64,000 bases of DNA, from contig CP126125.1 of the NCBI GenBank assembly GCA_030123525.1, forward strand, positions 434,001 to 498,000. Reading direction: 5' to 3'. The translations under genes and the position numbers were made by a program. The notes under the pieces are model-generated. The model was not told the DNA's origin and searched no databases. It saw only the letters and a list, made by a program, of their open reading frames with translations. Positions within the stretch are counted from its first letter, which is position 1, and each line of letters begins with the position of its first letter. This DNA comes from ELB16-189 sp018266435. GTDB lineage: Bacteria > Bacteroidota > Bacteroidia > Cytophagales > Cyclobacteriaceae. Below are positions 54,269-62,886 of this stretch, one piece after another.

Positions 54269-54704
54269 TACTTATCTTGCCGGTTAGTCAACTCTTCCGG
54301 AAAGGAAAAGCAATTTTTTTAAACACTTCAAACATTTATTCATCAATTTTTTGTTCTTGACTTCAATACTTAGCCTATTGAAGTCAATACTAATTTGAAT
54401 GAATTTTAAGTTTTTAACTCCTTCTGCTACTTTTTCTCATCTAAATTTTGCAATTAGATGATTCACCTGATGAATTAATCAACCGTTTTTTTGAATACCT
54501 CCGATCAGTAACTTGATTATTTTATCTGCGTTGGTCATACTTGCACCTGTATCTCGAAAAAAAACATTATCTCGTCCGGTCATCAACGAACTTTTCATCA
54601 ATATAATCCATTATACGAAATGGTTTTTTATTCTCATTTTTCTTCGATAAACTTGAAATAAATTAATTCGTAAAAGCGACTACTGAACTATAATACTATA
54701 CAAC
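54269..54704. other. Intergenic region between tig and clpP with a 12-bp inverted repeat
   Basis: A 436-base AT-rich gap with no gene I can support. It contains a perfect inverted repeat: TTGACTTCAATA (54357-54368), loop CTTAGCC, TATTGAAGTCAA (54376-54387). No T run follows, so it is either a weak terminator for tig or a palindromic protein-binding site. I saw no exact TAnnTTTG box near the clpP start. Confidence 0.5.
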
Positions 54705-55397
54705 ATGAACACTCACGAATTCAGAAAATATGCCGTACATCACATGGGCATGAGCGGCAACAGCCTTGACAGCTACACCAAATTTGTAAATGAAAACGCC
54801 CACACCGTTTTGGGCATGACCCCCAATATTGTGGAAGAACGCCAGATGCGTGCCACGGTAATTGATGTATTCTCGCGCTTAATGGCCGACCGCATCATTT
54901 TCTTTGGCACAGCGGTAGACGACTATGTGGCCAACGTAATCACCGCCCAACTCTTGTTTCTGGAGTCATCTGATCCTAAAAAAGACATCATTATGTACAT
55001 TAACAGCCCTGGCGGTTCTGTGCACGCTGGTCTTGGCATTTATGACACCATGCAATATGTAAACCCTGATGTGGCCACCATTTGCACAGGATTGGCCGCT
55101 TCTATGGGAGCCGTGTTGCTGGCTGCGGGTTCTGTCAAGAAACGTTCGGGTTTACCTCATTCGCGCATCATGATCCATCAGCCCTCGGCTGGCATGCAAG
55201 GAACTTCTTCAGACATGGAAATTTCAATGAGGCAGACTCTTGAACTGAAAAAAGACTTGTACAACATCCTCTCCAAACACAGCGGCCAAACATACGAGAA
55301 GATCGAAAAAGATTCTGACCGCGATTATTGGATGCGGGCAGCCGAAGCCAAAGAATATGGTTTAATTGACGAGGTATTGGAACGAAATAAGAAATAA
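54705..55397 (+). CDS. clpP: ATP-dependent Clp protease proteolytic subunit
   Basis: 230 residues. Serine peptidase that forms the tetradecameric barrel fed by ClpX. The catalytic Ser133 lies in TGLAASMGAVLLAAG and His158 in SRIMIHQPSAG. The N-terminus is somewhat longer than in E. coli (mature ClpP starts near NIVEERQMR), suggesting a propeptide that is removed by self-processing. It is followed 102 bases later by clpX. Confidence 0.97.
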   Translation: MNTHEFRKYAVHHMGMSGNSLDSYTKFVNENAHTVLGMTPNIVEERQMRATVIDVFSRLMADRIIFFGTAVDDYVANVITAQLLFLESSDPKKDIIMYINSPGGSVHAGLGIYDTMQYVNPDVATICTGLAASMGAVLLAAGSVKKRSGLPHSRIMIHQPSAGMQGTSSDMEISMRQTLELKKDLYNILSKHSGQTYEKIEKDSDRDYWMRAAEAKEYGLIDEVLERNKK

Positions 55398-55425
55398 TTC
55401 ATTGATTCAGCAATGAGGTAATTCG

Positions 55426-55454
55426 TTGATACTCATGATTTATCATTACCTTTG
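55426..55454 (+). promoter_or_regulatory. Separate promoter for clpX
   Basis: TTG (55426-55428) and the exact box TACCTTTG (55447-55454) with an 18-base spacer lie between clpP and clpX. clpX can therefore be transcribed independently of clpP. The leader is about 40 nt. Confidence 0.6.
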
Positions 55455-55499
55455 GCATCTATCAACTCAATACCAATACCAGAATCAATGTAAATTAGA

Positions 55500-56735
55500 A
55501 TGGCAGAAGTAACGTGTTCATTTTGCGGCAGAAACAAAAAAGATGTGGATCTGATGATTTCAGGTATTCACGCGCATATTTGTGACAAATGCGTAACTCA
55601 AGCTAACCAAATTTTAAGCGAAGAGAAAAAAAATAAAGTAGAGGCTGGTTCCCTGCCCAATTTTAAGTTGATCAAACCACGTGAGATCAAAAAATTTCTT
55701 GATGAATACGTAGTCGGTCAGGATGACGCCAAGCGTGTAATGAGCGTAGCCGTTTATAATCACTACAAGCGCCTCACACAACGCAAAGCGGATAACGATG
55801 TTCAAATTGAAAAATCGAACATCATCATGGTGGGCGAAACCGGTACAGGCAAAACATACCTGGCCCGCACCCTGGCAAAAATTTTACAAGTTCCCTTTTG
55901 CATTGCCGATGCTACGGTATTGACCGAAGCCGGCTATGTGGGTGAAGACGTAGAAAGTATTTTAACCCGCTTACTGCAAGCAGCTGACTATAATACGGAA
56001 GCAGCTGAACGTGGTATTGTGTACATAGATGAGATTGATAAGATTGCCCGTAAGTCAGACAACCCGTCCATCACGCGTGATGTAAGCGGTGAAGGGGTGC
56101 AGCAGGCCTTATTGAAATTGCTGGAAGGAACAGCCGTAAATGTTCCACCACAAGGCGGCCGCAAACATCCCGACCAAAAGATGATCACGGTAAATACTGA
56201 AAATATTTTGTTCATCTGCGGAGGTGCTTTCGAAGGAATGTCAAAAGTAATTGCCCGGAGGTTGAATACACGTCCGTTGGGTTTTGCTGCCTCATCCGAT
56301 AGCTTGCATCCGGGTGATTTAGACAAAGACAATCTCCTGCAATTTGTTTCATCGCAAGACTTAAAAACATTCGGCCTCATACCTGAGTTAATTGGCCGAT
56401 TGCCGGTGGTTTCATTTTTAAATCCGCTGGATCATGCCGCTTTGCGAAAAATCCTGACTGAGCCAAAAAATGCACTCATCAAACAATACAAGAAATTGTT
56501 TGAAATGGAAAATATCGAAGTGGAGTTCAAAGAGGGAGCATTGGATTTTATCGTTGAAAAAGCCGTTGAGTACAAACTCGGGGCGCGCGGGCTTCGTTCC
56601 GTTTGTGAAGCCATCATCAACGATGCCATGTTTGAGTTACCCTCTGAAAAATCATTGGAGAAACTGGTCATCAACCGGGCTTACGCAGAAAACAAATTTG
56701 GCAAGAGCCATTACAGCAAACTAAAAGTAGCTTAG
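55500..56735 (+). CDS. clpX: Clp protease ATP-binding subunit ClpX
   Basis: 411 residues. AAA+ unfoldase that delivers substrates to ClpP. The N-terminal zinc-binding domain has Cys6, Cys9, Cys28 and Cys31 (CSFCG...CDKC). Walker A is GETGTGKT (about 112-119), Walker B YIDEIDKIA, and the sensor/arginine region includes GRLPVVSFLNPLD. The IGF-type ClpP-docking loop appears as LGFAASS (positions about 258-264), a degenerate form. The C-terminal KYKLGARGLRSVCEAI sensor-2 motif is complete. Confidence 0.97.
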   Translation: MAEVTCSFCGRNKKDVDLMISGIHAHICDKCVTQANQILSEEKKNKVEAGSLPNFKLIKPREIKKFLDEYVVGQDDAKRVMSVAVYNHYKRLTQRKADNDVQIEKSNIIMVGETGTGKTYLARTLAKILQVPFCIADATVLTEAGYVGEDVESILTRLLQAADYNTEAAERGIVYIDEIDKIARKSDNPSITRDVSGEGVQQALLKLLEGTAVNVPPQGGRKHPDQKMITVNTENILFICGGAFEGMSKVIARRLNTRPLGFAASSDSLHPGDLDKDNLLQFVSSQDLKTFGLIPELIGRLPVVSFLNPLDHAALRKILTEPKNALIKQYKKLFEMENIEVEFKEGALDFIVEKAVEYKLGARGLRSVCEAIINDAMFELPSEKSLEKLVINRAYAENKFGKSHYSKLKVA

Positions 56736-56752
56736 GATAACTCAGCTTATCT

Positions 56753-58186
56753 TCATTTTAGTTTTTTATAAAAATTGCTGTACCTCCACATCTTAATTAC
56801 TTTGCCTGAGGCATCTCTTTCAAAACGAATTTCATCGGCCAGCGTTTTATCTTTCCTTACCACCCGGAAACTATCCGCGGATACTTGCTGAAGAATTATC
56901 ATTGATTCATCGGGGTTTTCATTAGGAAAGCTAACAAGAGCCAAATCTCCATACCAGAAAGTAATCAGCGTTTCTGAGCCCCAGGGTTGAGCTGAGTAAG
57001 TTCCTACATAGTCCTCAAGTTTTGCTGTCTCAACTGTCTTACCTGATTTTTCCTTGGGTGCCTTCATCAGAATATCCCTGATTTCTTTAATAAAAAAATC
57101 AGGACTTTCCCCGCCTGCATTGATCATCACTGTATAGCCCATTTTTTCTTTCGGGTCAATGCTCACCGCTGTTCGATAGCCCGGACATGAGCCTCCGTGC
57201 CCCACCAGTGTGACATTCTCTTGATGACTCACCTTAAAACCCAGTCCCCAAAATGTTTTCCAATCAGGATCTACCCACTGTACACGCTGCATTTCTTTTA
57301 AGGAAGAAGTTTTAAGAACCTCAGCACCGGGAGTACTTAGCACCCGCATTTGCCAAGCAGCAAATTTTGCCAAGTCTTCCACATTTGAAGAAAAACCAGC
57401 GGCTGCCTTAATTCCTTTAGCATCAAATAAATTCATTCGATCACGTGAGCCGTCTCGCTTGATGGCTCCATAGCCAATGGCCATTTCTTTTCCCCATGCT
57501 TCATTAGGAAGGTATGAGTGTGTTGCGTCTAACTTCAATGGCTTTAATATGTTCTCTTCCACATAGGTGCTGTACGGCACACCCGATACTTTTTCAACAA
57601 CCTGGCCCAATAACGTCATGCCTAAATTGCTGTATTGAAAATAGGTTGATGCCGGATACATCGTTTGTTGTTTCCCCAGTTTTATATTTACCTGATCTTG
57701 TGTGGGAAAAGTAAAATCAGGTTCTGTCCAGTAAGGATAATCTGACTCACGAGGCAAGCCGGAAGAATGTGTGAGTAACGAACGGATGGTGATGGGCCCG
57801 CTTTCGGGAAATTGTTGCTTCAAATTAAACCCCGGAAGAACCGACTCAATTTTATCATCCAAATGAAGTTTCCCTTTTTCATAAAGTTGCATAATGGCAA
57901 CAGAGGTGAAGAGTTTTGAGATGGAACAAATACTGTAAATGGTTTTGGGTGAGGCCGCTACCTTGTTTTCGATATTTGACAGACCATAGCCTTTGCTCCA
58001 GATTACTTCCTGATCTTTGACGATCGCGGCAGTGATGGAAGGAAGGTGAGCATAATCTTTTTGAGCATCGATCCATGAGTCAATCAAGCGCAATGCATCT
58101 GAATAATTCGTTTTTACCTGATCTTGACCGTGTACCTTAAAAAGACCAACCACTACTACGCTAAAACATATCAATGTATTTTTCAT
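56753..58186 (-). CDS. Serine hydrolase, class C beta-lactamase / PBP fold, with extra C-terminal domain
   Basis: 477 residues. Signal peptide (1-20, ending KVHG). Active-site boxes: SISK (Ser88 to Lys91), YSN (QYSNLGMTLLG) and HGG (LVGHGGSCPGYR). After the hydrolase domain a beta-rich C-terminal stretch (about 375-477) resembles the lipocalin-like/DUF3471 extension often fused to such enzymes. It is a paralogue of the 3001-4263 protein, but the two differ in length and domain make-up. The substrate is unknown. It is convergent with clpX, only 17 bases away. Confidence 0.88.
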   Translation of the reverse strand: MKNTLICFSVVVVGLFKVHGQDQVKTNYSDALRLIDSWIDAQKDYAHLPSITAAIVKDQEVIWSKGYGLSNIENKVAASPKTIYSICSISKLFTSVAIMQLYEKGKLHLDDKIESVLPGFNLKQQFPESGPITIRSLLTHSSGLPRESDYPYWTEPDFTFPTQDQVNIKLGKQQTMYPASTYFQYSNLGMTLLGQVVEKVSGVPYSTYVEENILKPLKLDATHSYLPNEAWGKEMAIGYGAIKRDGSRDRMNLFDAKGIKAAAGFSSNVEDLAKFAAWQMRVLSTPGAEVLKTSSLKEMQRVQWVDPDWKTFWGLGFKVSHQENVTLVGHGGSCPGYRTAVSIDPKEKMGYTVMINAGGESPDFFIKEIRDILMKAPKEKSGKTVETAKLEDYVGTYSAQPWGSETLITFWYGDLALVSFPNENPDESMIILQQVSADSFRVVRKDKTLADEIRFERDASGKVIKMWRYSNFYKKLK

Positions 58187-58230
58187 GAGTCAATTTTTAA
58201 ATCAATGAAGTAAGATAACATGTACAGGAA

Positions 58231-59346
58231 TTATTTCAAATATTCTAACATGAGCCCGGCTGTATTTTCTGAAGCTGACCCGGTATCAAGGGTTTTGTAA
58301 ATAAGGTTGTAAGCTGTCATCATTTCCTTTCGGTAGGATTCATCGTACACCAGCCTGCTTAGTTCTTCTCCTACAGAGTTTAGCCTTGCCTCTCTTTGAA
58401 TCAACTCCTTCACTACTTTTTTCCCGGCAATCAGGTTAACTAAAGAAATATACTCAACCTTTACTACACTGGCCGCAATCAAATATTCTAATCTGCCGGT
58501 TTTATATACCACTACCTGAGGCACATTGAAAATGGCTGTTTCTAATGTGGCTGTACCCGAAGTAACCATGGCCGCCTGGGCAACATGAAGCAACTCGTAA
58601 GAGGCATCAAATACCAGTTTTACATTTGAATAGTTCTCAATCTCTTTATATAGTTCTCCGGGTAAATTTTTTACTGCAGCCACTACGAACTGTAACTCGG
58701 GGTATTTTCGCACTACTTCGGCCATCAAAGGGATGATTCGCTTTAATTCCATTTTTCTGCTGCCGGGAAGCAGTGCCACAATTTTTTTAGATTGATCAAT
58801 ACCCTCTTTTATCAAAAAGTCAGGATTGGGTTTAAACGATTTAATGGCATCCAGCACCGGGTTACCAACATAATCCACATCCCAGTTGCATTTTTCTTTG
58901 AAAAATTTTTTTTCAAATGGGAGAATGACAAACAATTTATCCACGTTTTGTTTTAATTCAAACGCACGCTTCTGGTACCAAGCCCACACTTTAGGAGGTA
59001 TATAATAGAAAATTTTTATGCCTTGTTGCTTGCCGAATTTGGCAATCTTACGGTTAAACCCACCGTAATCAATTAAAATAATTGCCTCGGGTTTTACCTG
59101 CAGAATATCTTGTTTGCAAAGTTTTATGTACCTGAAAATAGTGCGGGCATTGGTGAGCAAGGCTACAAAACCCATGAACGCCAACCGATCATAATGCACA
59201 AAAATATCTACGCCTGCTTTTTTCATCTCATCTCCGCCAAACCCACGAATGGAGAGGTTGCGATCACGGGACAAAAGCGATTTTACCAAATTGCTTCCGT
59301 GCAAATCTCCTGAGCGCTCACCGGCTATAATGTAAAGCTTTTTCAT
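58231..59346 (-). CDS. lpxB: Lipid-A-disaccharide synthase
   Basis: 371 residues. Condenses UDP-2,3-diacylglucosamine with lipid X to form the lipid A disaccharide at the inner membrane (GT19). Motifs: LYIIAGERSGDLHGSNL, RGFGGDEMKKAGVDIF, the FYYIPPKVWAWYQKRAF block, LLPGSRKMELKRIIPLM and VTSGTATLETAIFNVPQVVVYKTG. It overlaps queD by 4 bases and is second in that pair. Its substrate donor comes from the LpxH step, whose decayed gene copy sits at about 28 kb. Confidence 0.95.
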   Translation of the reverse strand: MKKLYIIAGERSGDLHGSNLVKSLLSRDRNLSIRGFGGDEMKKAGVDIFVHYDRLAFMGFVALLTNARTIFRYIKLCKQDILQVKPEAIILIDYGGFNRKIAKFGKQQGIKIFYYIPPKVWAWYQKRAFELKQNVDKLFVILPFEKKFFKEKCNWDVDYVGNPVLDAIKSFKPNPDFLIKEGIDQSKKIVALLPGSRKMELKRIIPLMAEVVRKYPELQFVVAAVKNLPGELYKEIENYSNVKLVFDASYELLHVAQAAMVTSGTATLETAIFNVPQVVVYKTGRLEYLIAASVVKVEYISLVNLIAGKKVVKELIQREARLNSVGEELSRLVYDESYRKEMMTAYNLIYKTLDTGSASENTAGLMLEYLK

Positions 59347-59762
59347 TCGCCCAAATATTCAACAAAATTGCGCGGTGTTTCGTAAAGTTTTATGGAATAA
59401 AGCCGCCCAAATTTTGTGATTGCTGAAATTTTTGGTTCCAGTATTTTCCATATACCCATGGCCAAGTTTTCCGTACTCGCAAATTGCCCTCTTAAAAAGT
59501 CCACATCCATATTCAAATTTTTATGGTCCACTTTATCAGTCACTTCAGTTCTGATAAGCATACTTAGTTTTTTTAAATCAATAACAAAACCGGTATCCGG
59601 ATCAGGAGAGCCCTTTACCGTTACAATTAAATTATAATTATGTCCATGCCAGTTTTCATTGGCACAAGGACCAAATACTTCTGTATTTTTCTCTTTGGTC
59701 CAGTGCGGGTTGTAGAGTTTATGGGCAGCATTAAAGTGTTCTTGACGGCTTACGTAGATCAT
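59343..59762 (-). CDS. queD: 6-carboxy-5,6,7,8-tetrahydropterin synthase
   Basis: 139 residues. QueD/PTPS family; makes the queuosine and 7-deazaguanine precursor from dihydroneopterin triphosphate. Zinc ligands: His in FNAAHKLYNP and both His in NWHGHNYNL. The catalytic Cys is in FGPCANENWHGH, and DHKNLN holds the catalytic His/Asp. It shares an ATGA overlap with lpxB. A -7 box is just upstream. Confidence 0.93.
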   Translation of the reverse strand: MIYVSRQEHFNAAHKLYNPHWTKEKNTEVFGPCANENWHGHNYNLIVTVKGSPDPDTGFVIDLKKLSMLIRTEVTDKVDHKNLNMDVDFLRGQFASTENLAMGIWKILEPKISAITKFGRLYSIKLYETPRNFVEYLGE

Positions 59763-59775
59763 AGCATTTATAAAT

Positions 59776-59822
59776 CAAATGTAAATATAACCCTTCAGGC
59801 ATGAAGGAATCTCTTATTTTTG
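59776..59822. promoter_or_regulatory. Divergent promoters between queD-lpxB and hldD
   Basis: Minus strand: TACATTTG (59783-59776) for queD. Plus strand: TATTTTTG (59815-59822) for hldD. Both are exact TAnnTTTG matches. Between them lies CCTTCA-GGCA-TGAAGG (59792-59807), a 6-base inverted repeat that could bind a shared regulator or be chance. Confidence 0.5.
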
Positions 59823-59844
59823 CTTTTGGAAAAATCAAAAATAT

Positions 59845-60801
59845 ATGATTGTAGTTACGGGCGCTGCAGGCTTCATTGGAAGTTTCCTGATAAAACGGCT
59901 TAACCAAAATAACCATACCGACATCATAGCAGTTGATCAGTTTGGCCATGCTGCTAAAGAAAAAAATTTAATTGGTACAAAAATCAGTGAACGTGTCGAT
60001 CGCGAGCACTTCATGTCCTGGCTCGATAAAAACTACAACCGGGTTCGTTTTATTTTTCACATCGGTGCCAAAACTGATACGGCCGAGTTTGATACTGTAC
60101 TGCTAAACCGTATGAATACGCAATACACCAAAGATATTTGGCTAAGATGTGTTCAGTATAACATTCCGTTGGTTTATGCCTCCTCGGCAGCAACCTATGG
60201 ATTGGGAGAAAATGGCTATGATGATGATGAATCAAAAATCCATTTGTTAAAGCCGCTCAATCCGTATGGGCAGTCAAAACAGGATTTAGATATGTGGGCC
60301 ATGCAGCAAAAAGAAAAACCTCGCTTTTGGGTAGGGTTGAAATTTTTTAACGTGTATGGCCCGAACGAATACCACAAAGGCCGCATGGCATCGGTAATTT
60401 GGCACGCGTTTAATCAGATCGGCAAAACCGGGAAAATGAAATTATTTCGATCACACAATCCTCAATTCAAAGACGGTGAACAAATGCGTGATTTTGTGTA
60501 TGTAAAGGATGTGGTTGACGTTTGTCTGTTTTGGATGAGCCACCAAAAAAATTCAGGAATATACAATCTCGGTTCCGGCAAAGCCCGCACATTTTTAGAC
60601 TTGGTAAAATCAGTTTTCAAAGCGATGAATAAAAAAGAAAATATTGAATTCGTTGATACACCGGCTGACATCCGGGATAAATATCAGTACTTCACCGAAG
60701 CCAATATGCAAAAATTGAAAAGCATTGGCTACTCAACACCATTTCATACTCTCGAGGAGGGAACTCAAGATTATGTAAGGAATTATTTGATGACGAAGTA
60801 A
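59845..60801 (+). CDS. hldD: ADP-L-glycero-D-manno-heptose 6-epimerase
   Basis: 318 residues. Short-chain dehydrogenase/reductase-type epimerase making ADP-L-glycero-D-manno-heptose for the LPS core. The NADP-binding loop VTGAAGFIGSFL is at residues 4-15. Also seen: HIGAKTDTAE, YASSAATYGLGE, the catalytic NPYGQSKQD (YxxxK) and GLKFFNVYGPNEYHKGRMASV with the family's KGRMASV. The remaining enzymes of the ADP branch (HldE) are not in the window, but gmhA and a GmhB domain at 45-48 kb could supply it. Confidence 0.95.
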   Translation: MIVVTGAAGFIGSFLIKRLNQNNHTDIIAVDQFGHAAKEKNLIGTKISERVDREHFMSWLDKNYNRVRFIFHIGAKTDTAEFDTVLLNRMNTQYTKDIWLRCVQYNIPLVYASSAATYGLGENGYDDDESKIHLLKPLNPYGQSKQDLDMWAMQQKEKPRFWVGLKFFNVYGPNEYHKGRMASVIWHAFNQIGKTGKMKLFRSHNPQFKDGEQMRDFVYVKDVVDVCLFWMSHQKNSGIYNLGSGKARTFLDLVKSVFKAMNKKENIEFVDTPADIRDKYQYFTEANMQKLKSIGYSTPFHTLEEGTQDYVRNYLMTK

Positions 60802-60806
60802 AATTA

Positions 60807-60838
60807 AAACGCCCCGGTTTAGACCGGGGCGTTTTTTT
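60807..60838 (+). terminator. Rho-independent terminator after hldD
   Basis: The stem AAAACGCCCCGGT / ACCGGGGCGTTTT with loop TTAG ends in a seven-T run. It is flanked by A on the left, so it can also stop the convergent SusC-SusD operon from the other side. Confidence 0.93.
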
Positions 60839-60854
60839 CAGAGTGATTTTTAAA

Positions 60855-61343
60855 TCACGCTAAAACTTTCACAGAAAATACTCGCATCGTAGAAATCGAA
60901 CCACTATCATTTGAAGCAATAAACTCGAGTACCACCGTACTGTTTGTAGCCGGAGCAGTATTGCCAAACCCAAGGGTGTTAACCGGGTAGGTGTTCCATT
61001 CTACCGTACCTGAAACACCCGTTAATATTGCCTTTTGTTCTCTCACACCAGTACTGGCATTTACAATATTAATGGTTATGGTGGTGAACTTGGATGGAAC
61101 AGTAACCGTTATATCCAAATTACCTGCCGCCTTTGAAAAATTGGCGCCAACTAAATAGTAGGACGGTTGTGCCAATTGCGGCTGACCTGTTGGTACCGCA
61201 GGCAATGCCGATGTGGGAACTTGAAAGAGTATATCCCCATCAGGTGCTTGTTTACTTGCCAGTTTTTCATCCATCTGGAAGCATGATGCCAGGCTGATCG
61301 AAAAAACCAGCATGATAAATATTTTGAAATTGATGTTATTCAT
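60855..61343 (-). CDS. Small lipoprotein at the end of a SusC/SusD operon
   Basis: 162 residues, not recognised. The N-terminus is a lipoprotein signal with lipobox LASC (Cys21). The mature part is beta-rich and Thr/Val/Asn-rich (DITVTVPSKFTTITINIVNA, GTVEWNTYPVNTLG), as in SusE/SusF-like or Ig-like surface lipoproteins, but much shorter. It follows the susD-like gene by 23 bases on the same strand, so it is probably an accessory surface lipoprotein of the uptake system. Confidence 0.75.
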   Translation of the reverse strand: MNNINFKIFIMLVFSISLASCFQMDEKLASKQAPDGDILFQVPTSALPAVPTGQPQLAQPSYYLVGANFSKAAGNLDITVTVPSKFTTITINIVNASTGVREQKAILTGVSGTVEWNTYPVNTLGFGNTAPATNSTVVLEFIASNDSGSISTMRVFSVKVLA

Positions 61344-61366
61344 AATTTCTTCTTTTAGTTGTTTAA

Positions 61367-62866
61367 CTAGTTATCCCAAAACACACCTTTTACAAATATG
61401 GATGCTCTGGAAGGAATATTTTTTGAATTTGTCTGCTGCTCGCTTAATGGGTAAACCAATATTCGGGGAATGGTATTATTACCCACCAATGCAGCTGAAG
61501 GACTTACTGTTATAGAAGGGAAGCTTGTCCTTCTCCAGTCAGACCAAGGCTCTACAGGTACGCCATATAGCGCTACATACTTCTCTTCAATTAATGTTTG
61601 CAGCACAACTGGAGCTAATGCTCCAATATAGGTACTAATGTTCGCTGCACTAACGCCTGCATCCTGCATTGAGGCTGTAACACCTGCTTGATAGTATTGG
61701 TCCGCAGTTTGCGGAGCTGTTACGCCATACACCAAAACAGCTTCAGCCATAATAAAGTTAAATTCAGCAAAAGTGAGCATGCGCTGGGGTGCCATACCCG
61801 TATAAGTTAATGACGTGGCATTTAACCCTGATCCGGTTCTCGTACCATTATCAGAAAGCATATTTCCACGCATATATGTGTGCATCCTTGAATATTGTAC
61901 TCCGGTTGCATCCGTTGATACAGCACCTTTATAAGTGCCTGTTGTTGTGTACGGTGCAGAGCCTGCCGGGTATGACGTGAAATAGAATGGCCTTCTCGGA
62001 TCATTTTTGGTATTCATCATGTTCACCAGGAAGTTACCCGGAAAATCATAATTGGCCCGGTACAACTCAAACTGGTGAATAGGGTTTTGGCGGTTAGTAA
62101 CGTTATCAAACGTCAACTGAAAGTTGTCGGTGTTGGCTGCCATAAATGGTCCACCCGCACTAATCACGGTATTAAGCATTGTTCCGTTATCCACTTTTGC
62201 ATAGTGAAGTGCCAACCGGAGTTTTAGGGTATTTCCAAACTTAACCCATTTGGAAATATTTCCTGAATAGATCAGGTCTTCTGCAGCGATTGTACGTGTA
62301 TTTGTTTTATTCAAATCAGCTATCCCTTTATCAATCAACACAAAAAGAGAATCATAAATGGTCTTGCTCGAATCGTATTGAGGTTGCGGGTTAGCTACTC
62401 CTTTCATGGCTGATACATAGGGAAGTGCTCCCCACATATCCACTAATATTCCATACGTGTAGGCCTGCAACAATTTTGCAATTCCACCATATTGCGGATT
62501 ACCCTGACTGTATGTATTCTTTTTGATATAATCCAAATCGGCCAACGTACCGGCATAGTAGCTAGTAAAGGCATTATTCACATCAGCGTTAGTCAGTATA
62601 TATTGGTCATAGAATCTTGTTTGAGTAGATGACCCTTGTCCACACGACTGCTGAGTAAAAATTGAAGAATAAAGGTAGAAATCACTACCCACGTAGAATG
62701 CTAAGCTTCCCTGACTAGCCGTAAGCACTAAAGGAATACTTGCGTTCTTTTGAGCTGTGGGGTTAGTATTTACGTTTAGAAAATCGCTGCACGAAGTTAG
62801 TGTGCCGGCAATCACTAAACTGAGAATACTAAGATGAAATATATTTTTTCGAATCTTCTTTTTCAT
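61367..62866 (-). CDS. SusD/RagB-type outer-membrane lipoprotein (SusD-like_2 group)
   Basis: 499 residues. Lipoprotein signal with lipobox LTSC (about residue 26) followed by the typical SDFLNVNTNPT. Helical TPR-like core (YKGAVSTD..., YTGMAPQRMLTFAEFNFIMAEA, then EEKYVALYGVPVEPWSDWRR). It forms the ligand-binding lid on a SusC barrel; the nutrient (glycan or peptide) cannot be told. The order SusC-SusD-lipoprotein on the minus strand is standard. No glycosidase or regulator is in the visible part. Confidence 0.9.
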   Translation of the reverse strand: MKKKIRKNIFHLSILSLVIAGTLTSCSDFLNVNTNPTAQKNASIPLVLTASQGSLAFYVGSDFYLYSSIFTQQSCGQGSSTQTRFYDQYILTNADVNNAFTSYYAGTLADLDYIKKNTYSQGNPQYGGIAKLLQAYTYGILVDMWGALPYVSAMKGVANPQPQYDSSKTIYDSLFVLIDKGIADLNKTNTRTIAAEDLIYSGNISKWVKFGNTLKLRLALHYAKVDNGTMLNTVISAGGPFMAANTDNFQLTFDNVTNRQNPIHQFELYRANYDFPGNFLVNMMNTKNDPRRPFYFTSYPAGSAPYTTTGTYKGAVSTDATGVQYSRMHTYMRGNMLSDNGTRTGSGLNATSLTYTGMAPQRMLTFAEFNFIMAEAVLVYGVTAPQTADQYYQAGVTASMQDAGVSAANISTYIGALAPVVLQTLIEEKYVALYGVPVEPWSDWRRTSFPSITVSPSAALVGNNTIPRILVYPLSEQQTNSKNIPSRASIFVKGVFWDN

Positions 62867-62886
62867 AAGATGAAAGGTTTAATAAA

